Source: Dermatemys mawii (lineage: Eukaryota > Chordata > Testudines > Dermatemydidae). From it: a DNA stretch of 64,000 bases. Positions 28,201 to 35,900 of the stretch are shown here, piece by piece. A program made the translations under genes and the position numbers. The notes below the pieces were generated by a model, which was not told the DNA's origin, searched no databases, and was given only the letters and a program-made list of their open reading frames with translations. The stretch's first letter is position 1; the number at the start of each line of letters is the position of its first letter. The stretch spans positions 20,040,348 through 20,104,347 of the forward strand of contig ML677373.1 of NCBI GenBank assembly GCA_007922305.1. The letters are read 5' to 3'.

Positions 28201-30676
28201 ATTAACACCCTTTTAATGATGAGTTGTGAAAATAAGAGTGATTGTTATAAGCAGGCAAAACGGTTGATCAAATCTCTAGTGCACAATTAGCGCCTGTCAG
28301 CTGTACATCAGGGAAGGAATTGGACTCCAAGGGCCCTGCCTCAGGGAACAGGATATAAGAGGAAAGGCAAGAAAGGACGAATAAAAAACAACTAAGGAAT
28401 CAGACCCAGTGTCTTACCTTGGCAAGCAGATCTCTCACAGTATGGCATATGCAAGCCATACTCTGTCACGTGGGGGTTGAAGCAAAGAAACATCAGTGGC
28501 TCGTCCTCTTCCATAGCAGAATTTGGCTTCCCGCAAAGCTTGGTCCTCAAGACTGGTGGAAAAACAGAGCGGCTGCCTCTTTGAGCACAGCCTGTTCTCC
28601 TCTGGGGCTGTGTCAGAACTCAGGGCAGGAATAGATAAAATTGGACCTGGTATCCCACAATGAGTTGCCTTCTTTTCTTCCTATAGACGTTGTTTCACCC
28701 CAATAGCGGAGCAGCTGGAAAAGACGGAGAGATAACGGCTCTGAGGCTGGCTCAATACAAGGCATTTTACACTACAGGTATGGGCTATTTGAATTAAGGA
28801 AAAAGCCCCTTATCCAAAGGCCTTGGTGCCCTTGGGGAGAGATTTAAAACTCCAGGCAGATTGGTACAAACAAGCACAAATCCAGGAGCCTCCCGCAAAC
28901 CAGAAAATGAATCAAACCCTTGCCCCAGCCATGGGTACCTCCCCTGCAGGCTTCGTGGCCCAAAGCTGGTGACCTTCAGGGCAGCTTCAGACCAAGGGGA
29001 GTGAATTCCAAAGCTGAGAATGCATCCCAGAGAACGTGCGGGCAGCAGCTTCCTCTCTCAGCCCCAGATTCAGCCAGGCACTAGACACGTGGCTTCAGCG
29101 GGGCAAGTAATGTGCTTAAAGGTAGGCATGTGCTGCAGTGTTTTTCTGAGTCAGGACCCGGGACGAGGACTTTCGCCACAGCCCCTCTGATGATCACAAC
29201 TGCGGATAGTGGTGACCTCTGGAAACAAAGCTGGGGAAGCAGACACCCAGAGCACTTCAACAACAGTTACAGACGAATAGGGTGACCAGAGAGAAAGTGT
29301 GAAAAGTCAGGACAAGGGGCAGGGGGTAAGAGGAGCCCCTATAAAATACCGCCCCAAATATCAGGACTGTCCCTATAAAATCGGGACATCTGGTCACCCT
29401 ACAGAGGCATGTGAGGACAGCAAGAGGAACGACGTGCTTTCTGCAGCCCTCGGGAAATGCTTCGTTCCATTAACCTCAGAGGGTGGAGGATTAAAATGGG
29501 TCCCTCACCCCAGCTTCGGCACTGCACACAATTCCACGGCTTCTGTTCATAGCATAAGGCATACTCCCATGCAGTACATAGCCCCTGCAGAGCAGGTGCC
29601 TTTCCTGCCAGGGTCTCTGCTTCCCAGCAGCATTGGCCCTGTCTCATGTTCCTCTTCATCTTGTTTCCTTTATTTTTAACCTTCTTGTGGCTATTCTTGT
29701 GTCCCTGTGTTGCCCTTTGCTTCTCCATTCCCTTTTAGAGCAGCCTTGCTTTCCTTCCCTTTCCCTGTAGAGCTTGCAAAAGCTGTAATTTCATAACTGG
29801 GTCAAACTTGGGTGAGCCCATGCAAACCAATGCACAACCTTGCTGGAGGGTCTCAACCACAGCTGGAGTCTCCGTCGCAGTACAGGAGTTCTGAGTTATA
29901 ATTACTGAAGGCTGTCATGCGGTGACGGTTTGCCAGAGATCACAGCAAGCCCTAGGACTGTCACTTCATACCATTTAGCTCCCTGTCCTTCCTCTGATGC
30001 GAGTCCTAAAGAGCAGATAGTGACTGTTACAGATGTTTCTCCAGTACAGCACCACTGCACAGTAAACATTGCTAGGCAGGACTTTCCCTAGCCTATTACA
30101 GGACTAATCCATGTAGAATTCAAAGCTTTTTCAGTCTGCTGCTAGGTTGTTAAACCACGTCCAGCAATGTGGTAGCTACTGTAGGTATAAGAGGCTGGAC
30201 CTACACTAGAAACTCCTTGATCTCCTTTGCTTTTGAGTAACTCATTTGCAGAAGTACCTGCTGCATGTGTTCAGGCTGCTAGAAACTAATGGAAACTAAT
30301 GACACTACAGCAGGGATGGCTGCCAGGGGACTTTAGAGTTTCTCTCTGGATTTCCATTGCAGGTGGAGCAAAAGCCTGTGACGGAAGCATTGGGCTGGAA
30401 GAGCAGCACCAACCGCCGCTCATTTTTAATCTGGATCACGACGCTCAGGAACAGGTGCCTCTGGATACGAAGGCTGGCGAGTACCAGGCTGTGCTACCTG
30501 CCATAACCAGGGCTTTGACAGACTTTCTTCAGGATGTTGCCTCAGACAACGTCTCGACAGCTGATTACTCCCATGATCCAGCAGCGACGCCCTGCTGCAA
30601 TCCACAGCACACAGTGTGCCGATGTCAGGTTTGCTGCTCTAGCCCAGCCGTGGTAGGCTGTAACAGGGATGAATAG
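7022..30676 (+). CDS. ARSG: Arylsulfatase G, C-terminal half (gene-level entry, six exons)
   Basis: Six exons join as 7022-7218, 8756-8836, 12780-12888, 21114-21234, 28687-28777 and 30363-30676, giving about 303 residues plus stop in one frame. The translation follows vertebrate ARSG throughout, from about human residue 237 to the C-terminus. ARSG is a lysosomal, formylglycine-dependent sulfatase whose known substrate is the 3-O-sulfated glucosamine of heparan sulfate. Visible active-site parts are the HTH motif (first exon), the metal-ligand motif GDNGPW (first to second exon) and the lysine of AKRTTWEGG (third exon), matching ARSA His229, Asp281/Asn282 and Lys302. The formylglycine motif CxPSR and the signal peptide must be encoded upstream; I did not find them in 1-7021. 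The C-terminus is unusual, running 15 residues beyond the usual CRCQ ending. The gene converges on WIPI1. Identification rests on remembered human protein, but the match is extensive. Confidence 0.95.
7219..8755 (+). other. ARSG intron
   Basis: GT..AG intron of 1.5 kb between the HTH exon and the DNGPW exon. I see no gene or clearly bounded repeat in it. Confidence 0.85.
8756..8836 (+). CDS. ARSG: ARSG exon: DNGPW metal-binding motif
   Basis: The exon is 81 nt, with acceptor ctcctccag and donor CGAG|gtaact. Joined to the previous exon it reads [19 protein letters not shown] and continues SGAWQRQRG. The Asp-Asn pair supplies metal ligands in this sulfatase family (ARSA Asp281/Asn282). Both flanking splits are phase 1, consistent with neighbouring exons. 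Confidence 0.96.
8837..12779 (+). other. ARSG intron
   Basis: Intron of 3.9 kb. It holds a short repeat around 10843-10905 (taggccctaatccaaatccc .. gatgggctttagattaggcc, nearly self-complementary), a CR1 fragment at 12350-12400 and T-rich tracts. No other gene is visible. Confidence 0.8.
12350..12400 (-). repeat. CR1 LINE 3'-end fragment
   Basis: gtctggaagggacctccgag then tcatcaagtccattttccaa is the complement of the CR1 3' UTR (TTGGACTAGATGACCTCC..AGGTCCCTTCC). It is short and diverged. Confidence 0.65.
12780..12888 (+). CDS. ARSG: ARSG exon: [17 protein letters not shown] motif
   Basis: The exon is 109 nt, with acceptor gtcttccag and donor TTGAG|gtagga. It encodes [18 protein letters not shown] followed by [34 protein letters not shown] is the second conserved sulfatase signature region, and the Lys before RTTWEGG corresponds to ARSA Lys302. 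Human ARSG has an NVT glycosylation sequon where this gene reads NVM, so that site appears absent here. Confidence 0.95.
15240..15370 (-). repeat. MIR/CORE-SINE-like repeat
   Basis: ggggaaactgaggcccagag, gtgacttgcccacggtcaca and attgaactggtgtctcctga are in the order expected for the complement of a MIR-type element. It is one of the best preserved copies here. Confidence 0.7.
15759..15915 (+). repeat. tRNA-derived SINE with CR1-like 3' tail (tortoise Pol III SINE type)
   Basis: The head gggatag..tttgagcatt followed by gctaaacccagggttgtg and the box-B-like gagttcaatcc is that of the turtle tRNA-Lys-derived SINE. The tail gagcagggggttgtactaga, then tgatctcctgaggtcccttc and caaccccgatattctat, is CR1-like, as expected for a SINE mobilised by CR1. 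Compared with the family, bases around CTCAGTGG (box A region) appear deleted between gggatag and tttgagca, so this copy is probably transcriptionally dead. Confidence 0.85.
18817..18935 (+). mobile_element. Partial DNA transposon with TCTACACTAC end
   Basis: taggccatgtctacactacg is the end shared with elements at 33901-34192 and 46603-47055. Only one terminus is convincing; the other side fades near gctaggttgatgga. Confidence 0.5.
20308..20396 (+). repeat. Dispersed sauropsid repeat (CACCTAGGAGCCCC family)
   Basis: gtagcacctaggagccccag, gaccaggacccccattgtgc and tgggtgctgtacaaatacag match the family at 2926-3030. Confidence 0.6.
21114..21234 (+). CDS. ARSG: ARSG exon: [19 protein letters not shown] segment
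   Basis: The exon is 121 nt, with acceptor ctctgctccag and donor CAAG|gtacgt. It contributes one base to a split Ser codon and then 40 codons, including [18 protein letters not shown] and [21 protein letters not shown] and the following DG are conserved in arylsulfatases. It ends in phase 0 with Lys. Confidence 0.95.
21765..21985 (-). repeat. Composite MIR-like repeat
   Basis: Same order as 6672-6885: tgatacagtccctgcccccaa-like segment, gagcgtatcatgtaagtaga, then cttgaagtcacacagcgcat and aggcctcctggctacccact. Confidence 0.6.
22093..22115. promoter_or_regulatory. Tandem GC boxes (GGGGCGGGGCGGGGC)
   Basis: Two overlapping perfect GGGGCGGGGC motifs are flanked by ggggtgggg, an Sp1/KLF-type binding sequence. 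There is no CpG island or start-site evidence around it, so function is doubtful. Confidence 0.3.
25058..25240. mobile_element. Degraded MITE (GTAGACAAGGCC ends)
   Basis: It runs from aatgtagacaaggcc to gggtatagacaagagc, enclosing tataggactaagccatactg-like sequence. It resembles the copy at 46290-46495 (gccctggtctgtgcag .. gtcagcaaggccttaa), so these are two copies of one old family. Confidence 0.45.
25306..25456 (+). mobile_element. Small DNA transposon, inverted ends CAGCGGTGTCCAATA
   Basis: The 151-bp element has ends cagcggtgtccaata and tattggacaccgatg, pairing at 14 of 15 positions. The ends look hAT-like, but the 8-bp flanks (ctacagtc, gcacactg) do not match, so the class is uncertain. 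Confidence 0.7.
26365..26520 (+). repeat. MIR SINE copy
   Basis: ctctgccactgagtcacagt, gtgaccttgggaggtgctta and cgtgcctcagtttctcatct, then gtaaaatg, follow the MIR consensus in order on the plus strand. Confidence 0.75.
28687..28777 (+). CDS. ARSG: ARSG exon: [10 protein letters not shown] segment
   Basis: The exon is 91 nt, with acceptor ttcctatag and donor TACAG|gtatgg. It encodes [20 protein letters not shown] then [10 protein letters not shown], matching the start of the ARSG C-terminal subdomain, and ends on the first base of Gly. Confidence 0.95.
28778..30362 (+). other. ARSG last intron
   Basis: Intron of 1.6 kb containing one TA-flanked MITE (29280-29399). Nothing else is recognised. 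Confidence 0.85.
29280..29399. mobile_element. MITE with perfect 11-bp ends GGGTGACCAGA and TA duplication
   Basis: gggtgaccaga and tctggtcaccc pair perfectly, and TA flanks both sides (29278-29279 and 29400-29401). A TA duplication points to the Tc1/mariner superfamily. Interior aaaatcgggacat and caggactgtccctataaaat is typical of this abundant family; no coding capacity. Confidence 0.8.
30363..30676 (+). CDS. ARSG: ARSG terminal coding exon with extended C-terminus
   Basis: The acceptor is ttccattgcag at 30362. The exon reads [20 protein letters not shown], then [33 protein letters not shown] and SDNVSTADY, and the Cys-rich ending [14 protein letters not shown]. The NVS sequon in SDNVSTADY matches the C-terminal glycosylation site of human ARSG. 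Human ARSG ends two residues after CRCQ; here the frame runs on through [15 protein letters not shown] to a TAG at 30674-30676. CAG|gtttgc after CRCQ could act as a weak donor, but reading through to the stop is simpler. Confidence 0.93.
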
Positions 30677-32369
30677 ACAGCAGTTTCACTCTGAATTGGC
30701 CATCAGGTCAGTCTGTGCCGTTCCAGCTATGCTGTATGCTGTCTACACCAGATCGAAGGACTAGTGTAGCTGCCGTTGGCATGGACGGTGGACATGGTTC
30801 TCTTTGCATAGCGTTTAGAACGGCGTAGCCGTGTCGCATCCCTTTGAGACACTGTGAGTGGAGTGTTCTGGACAGATCACCTTCTCTGCTCCTGCATGAA
30901 GCAGGGACGAAGAGCTGGTAAATCTAGCTCAGTGGTTCTCAACCTATTTACCATTGTGGGCCATGTCCAACACTGCCGGTATGGATGTCCCATCGCCCGC
31001 AGCTCGGTGCTGAATGGGCTGCAAGCGGCCCACGGGTTGAGAACCACCGCTCTCAATTGTGGTTGGGGGGCGGGGAGGAAAAGGGGGAATGCTCTTCATG
31101 GGCTCACTAGGTTCCTGGGTCAAAGCCCCTGTCTATACCTTGGAGAAGTGCTGCAAACGCTGAACCTGCATTTGCCCCTCTGTGATCCAAAACTGGCCTT
31201 GAAGGGGACTTACGGGGACGGGACGTGAGGAGAGAAGATGAACCCAGGGAAGCACACATGGAGAGGAATGGGGCCCGAGATTAACCCTTTGTACATATGG
31301 CCTTGGAGCTATGTAGAGGCCCTGAGATCCATTGGCTTAGAGGGCCAGACACCCCGAGCTATTCCTGAGGAGGTGAGGGCTAATCTTTACTGCCCCTCTG
31401 GCAGCACAAGATGGTCACTCCTGTCTCCAGGCGGGTTTCTCCATCTAGAGTTAAACCAGTCGGGGACTGACTTGAAACGGAGATGAAGACAGTGGCCCAG
31501 CTCTGTACCCTAGGGGCAGAGGAATTGCACAGAGAACTGACCTCCTCCTAGAGATGACAAGTAGCAAGGCCAACCCCCACCTCACCCCCACACCCAGGAT
31601 TTCTTATCCATGTTTCCAAAAGGCTCCCGCTTAGAATAATGCCCTGTACTTTCAAGGCAACTTGTGCCTCAAAGGATCTCACAACTCTTTGCCACGATGG
31701 GCAAGTGTGAGCTCAGCTTGAGAGAATTCCCCTAGACAGCACACGGTCTCTGCCCTGGTGTAAGGGCAGGAGGGGGTGTGAAAGGGGTGGAGCCAGAGCA
31801 GGATGCCCTCCTGTAGTCTTGACCCCTAAAGAAGCGCCTTGGGAGCGGTTAGCCACTGGCATGAGGCATCCCAGCCCAGAGACGAACTTGATGCCTGGCA
31901 GTTCCCTGAATGGGGATGGAAAGCCCCAACGCTCCTGCCTGTCTGAGGCTGCTCTGGCACACCTGGGCCATTATCTCCTTGTTACAAATGGGGAATCCCA
32001 GGAAAAAATTAAGTGAATCCCCCAAGGCTGCAGCAGGTCAGTGTCACAGCAGCAAACAGAGACCACAGGTCACCCTTCCTGGACAATGCTCCTGAAGCCA
32101 GAAAGGGTTGGGGGCAGGGTAGTAAGTTAGTCCAGGTTGAGCTGCAGCAGCAGTCTTGAGTCTCAATCCCTGTCTCTAACAACAATGCCCTTCGCTACAA
32201 AACCGGTATGGTTTGAAACAAAGGAGTCGGCATGCAGCTGAAGGCAACGGGCTGTGATTCACAAACAGTCGAAACCAAAACAAGGAGCAGTTTCACCAGT
32301 AAACACGAATCAAGACGGACATCCATAGGGCCCCCCAGAGAACAGCAAGAACTGCCACACCGAGCAGCC
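30677..32369 (+). other. ARSG 3' UTR / intergenic stretch
   Basis: The stretch is 1.7 kb between the ARSG stop and the WIPI1 cleavage region. It contains a hAT-like element (30930-31049) and a MIR-like remnant near 31965-32085. No AATAAA on the plus strand was seen before 32419, so most of it may be ARSG 3' UTR. Confidence 0.5.
30930..31049 (+). mobile_element. hAT-like MITE in ARSG 3' region
   Basis: The element is 120 bp from cagtggttctcaacc to gggttgagaaccaccg, with inverted ends differing at one or two positions. The ends resemble 3689-3910 but the interior (gcggcccacggg, cattgtgggccatg) belongs to another subfamily. No clean 8-bp duplication was seen. Confidence 0.75.
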
Positions 32370-32385
32370 ACTGATGTACGATGAC

Positions 32386-32391
32386 TTTATT
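32386..32391 (-). terminator. Poly(A) signal AATAAA for WIPI1
   Basis: Plus strand reads tttatt, the complement of AATAAA. It is the first canonical signal I see on the minus strand after the WIPI1 stop codon, about 470 nt away. Confidence 0.7.
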
Positions 32392-32418
32392 ACTAGTCTT
32401 CTGGTAGAGCTCAAACAT

Positions 32419-32424
32419 AATAAA
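32419..32424 (+). terminator. Candidate poly(A) signal AATAAA for ARSG
   Basis: It is the first canonical plus-strand AATAAA I see after the ARSG stop (about 1.74 kb downstream). If used, ARSG mRNA would run into the WIPI1 3' UTR. A noncanonical earlier site cannot be excluded. Confidence 0.4.
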
Positions 32425-32856
32425 TTGGGGGATTCCCCCTAATATCACTGCAAAAATACTCTGCATGGATAAAATATTATGTATATACTGTACAAAGACA
32501 TAGTTTAATGGACTTTATACACATAAAACAGCATAAATTAGAAAAGGGAAAACCATTTATATAAAATTCAGGTTACATACAAATCTGGTCAGGTTAGCAT
32601 TTACAATGTAGGTTTAATGTCTCCTTTGTTAAATATAGCATGGTGCATGCAGTACATTTATACCACACCCATATACCACGTCAAACACAGGGCCAGAGGG
32701 GGGAAGATAACCACTTGAACATACTCTCGTAAAAGCAATGCAGCACCTCTGGTTATTCGCCCTGTTGTAGGCACCCACAAATCCGTTCTTCCACATTGCT
32801 CGTTTTTTCCAAACCACCTCCCAGCGCCTGTCCTGAATCCTGAGGTTGGCTTCTCA

Positions 32857-32904
32857 TCATGACCTCTTCACTCTGCCCGGGTGACCTCCACGGCACAAGA
32901 GTAT
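32857..32904 (-). CDS. WIPI1: WIPI1 exon 13, terminal coding part
   Basis: The coding part is 48 nt after acceptor gattttggtag. It reads [15 protein letters not shown] followed by TGA, with a second TGA immediately after. Human WIPI1 ends IILCRGNQKGKTKQS, so length and pattern agree. This small exon was found from the frame and the donor of exon 12. Confidence 0.92.
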   Translation of the reverse strand: MLLCRGGHPGRVKRS

Positions 32905-35900
32905 CTACCAAAATCAAAACAAAACTGCCTTACTTTTCCCAGCAACCGGCCGTTAAGCAGGGTGCATTGCAGAAGGCTTTGCACGCGTGCAGGGGAGAAG
33001 ACGCCATGCAGCGTTTTACTTTCTGGTCAATGGAAGTTGTGTGGGTCAGTTAGTTTTCGCCCTACATTTATAGGTTGGTGATAACGTGTCCCTTATCCAG
33101 CCACCATTGCATCCAGAACACAGAGATTAAAAACAGATGCAGCATGCGGACATACGGGATCACTACATATCAGCTGTTAACTCCTTTAACAGAATTCAGC
33201 AGCCTCCTCAGGGCACAAGCAGGAAATACACAATGGCAGGGACTTTTAAATAGCTACTTCATACCAGCACCACGCACAAGCCATAACAAGGTACTAAAGA
33301 TCTCTGGGCAAGAACTGCACCTTCTTACGGAAAAGCCTGGGGTGCTCACCCACCCACTACTCCCAGAAGGGCACACAGCAGCTAATGTGTCCTTGGTGTC
33401 AGTGCATTGATGCCTGCTGGGGTAGACCATCCCCCAGCTCTACTGAAACGACCTCCATCTTACGCTGAGTTGCAGAGACACGGAACACTCTTTCAATCCT
33501 GGTCTGATGGGAAAAAAATAAGGGATTTTACTCTTGATGAACTTGCGAGGAACTGCTTGCTGTGTTTTACGGTCCTTTGGCCACACAAATGTCCTAATTC
33601 TGTGTCCAGTGATGCTGAAGCTGAGAGAGACAGTTGGATTCTACCTCACAAAGAGGATCAAGCTAATGTAGCTGTGTCTGGGCCTATTCCTGCAGGTCAT
33701 ACTCAGCCAGAAACGCCTTTTGAAGTGAGTGAGTCAGGAGTTGCTAGAAGGAGCAAAATGCTAGCTATACTTCCACAGAAACTTCCCATCGAGAAGGACC
33801 ATTATTAACAGTTCCACAGAGGCATTTTTGCTCTTTGTTACTGTATAAAGAAAAGTAGCCAAAAATTCATAGTAGTGCCAAATGTCTATGTAGTGGAGTG
33901 AGGCCTGGTCTACGCTGGGGGGAGCGAGCTAAGTCAGTCTAAGTTACACAGCTTCACCTACGAAAATAGCATTGTTGAAGTTGACATACTTAGAACTATT
34001 CACCGCGGTGTCTTCACTGTGGTAGGTCGACTGCTGATGCTCCCCCGTCGACTCCACCTACGCTTCTCACTCCGGTGGAGTGCCAGAGTCGACAGGAGAG
34101 CGCTCGGCGGTTGATTTATTGCGTCTTCACTAGACACAATAAATCGACCCCCGCAGGATCGATCGCTCTGGAGGTAAGTGTAGACATGCCCTTAGTACGA
34201 TCAAAACGACAGAAGGCCAACACTGAAAACAAACACTGTGACCTAGGCAAGCACTGGTAACATACAACACAAGCGTGGCTGCATTATTTTCTCTTCGGGC
34301 ATACCAAAACATCAGCTGTTTAGACAACTTGGAACCTGTAGTTAATAATTCCTTTGGCACCAGTCTTCGGCAGCATTTCCACCTACTTCTGCATAGCAAG
34401 GCTGATCAATACAATGCTGCCTGTTTTAATTATAGGTAAGTTCTGTTCCTTGGCAATAGCGTCCTAGCCTGCTGAGCAGGCGTGCACGTCACTGCCAACG
34501 TCTCTAGTGCATAGCTCTCACCTGCACCTGTTGCCAAGCCATTTCTGGCTTACACAGCTGCAATGTCACCTTTATTCTGCCCTAGGGACTACACTACTTG
34601 GTGCTAAGCAAAGTTTGTTAACTCTCTGATGATCACGATTAGACCTTCATCCACAATTCATGCTAAGTACATGGCGTCTGTTCCAGGAAGCTCTTTTCTA
34701 CCACTCCACACTGTTTATGCTGAACTGACTCAAATGAAACCTGAAGCTAGTAAAGTAAAGACACAGTGAAATACGGACTGCAACAGGCTTTCTAAACAGC
34801 CTCTTCCTTATTGGTGAAGCGGGAATACTGGGGTGTATATTGCAATGGGCACACATTCCTTAAAGCCTCTAAGAGCCGCTCAGTTGAAAATTGCCGCAAA
34901 CAGGTGGTATAGGGATATGGCCCACTATAGGGATCAGTTTTCTCAGTGCTATTTGCTGGGCAGCAGTGTCCTTCAGCTGCCTGCCCTTTCGTTTTTGGCC
35001 ACTCTGGTATCATTACATTTGGAGGTAACAGAAAAAAACGTCCTGATAATGGAAGCCATTTTAAAGGCTCCTTTGCATTTCAATCCCAAGTCTTTGGTGC
35101 CATCAAATAACTGATTGCTCTGCAATCTCTAGCTGGAGTTCAGAGAACACCTCTAATGAAATTCCCTCTTGCTCTCAGGCTCCATCTTAACATGCCCGAT
35201 AGGAGATTCTTTGGTTCTCAGCACATGTAGAAGAATCCAACAGAAATGTACCTGCGCATTACACCCCGGCATTAGAGATCTATAGGCAGCTTTACATTCT
35301 GCACAGATTCTCTCTTCTATTACATTCTATGGCCCTTTGCAGAGATTTCTACGGCATGTATATTTCATTTCTATTGAAGCTGCTCTATTGCTTTCATCCT
35401 TCTCGCTAATAAATGCTTGCTCAATTCTGTAGGCCTTTTCCATAAACCCTTATGACCACGCTATCTCTTTAGAACACTCAGAAAAACAATTCTGATCATG
35501 GTGTCCTGAAGAAACTGCAGTGAATTCTGAAAGGCTACTTTGGCTATGTGGCCAAAATCACATCAGCATTAAACCCAAGTGTAAAGTGCATAAATCAACA
35601 ATTACTTAGGCCCCTGGAAAGCTCGTTTGGAACACTGACTGCCACATGTCAGATCACTAGCATAGGTAAGCAGACATCACAGCTGGAACGTGGCCAGAAC
35701 CATATGAATATTTAAAACTGGATCTGTACATAGAATAAATAATGTGGGTTCATTCCTCCCTTCCTAGAAGGATTTTTGCTCCTCCCAGCAAGTCAGCATT
35801 CTGCAGGGATCGAGTATTGACTTCAGTGCTTTCCTCTCGAGACATCAATCTTAGGGTACTATACTGCCAGCCATTATTGTACGATCTGAGCGCTTGCCTC

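Larger units (their letters stand above)
21235..28686 (+). other. ARSG intron
   Basis: Intron of 7.5 kb. It holds a composite repeat (21765-21985), a GC-box run (22093-22115), a MITE-like relic (25058-25240), an element with inverted ends (25306-25456), a MIR copy (26365-26520) and a 14-base C run at 27090-27103. No exon is needed here to keep the ARSG frame. Confidence 0.8.
32370..32856 (-). other. WIPI1: WIPI1 3' UTR
   Basis: The A/T-rich stretch after the WIPI1 stop continues to an AATAAA on the minus strand at 32391-32386. On the minus strand a GT-rich stretch follows (ggtgtggcagttcttgctg), as expected downstream of a cleavage site. The UTR would be about 490 nt. The 3' end is inferred. 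Confidence 0.7.
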
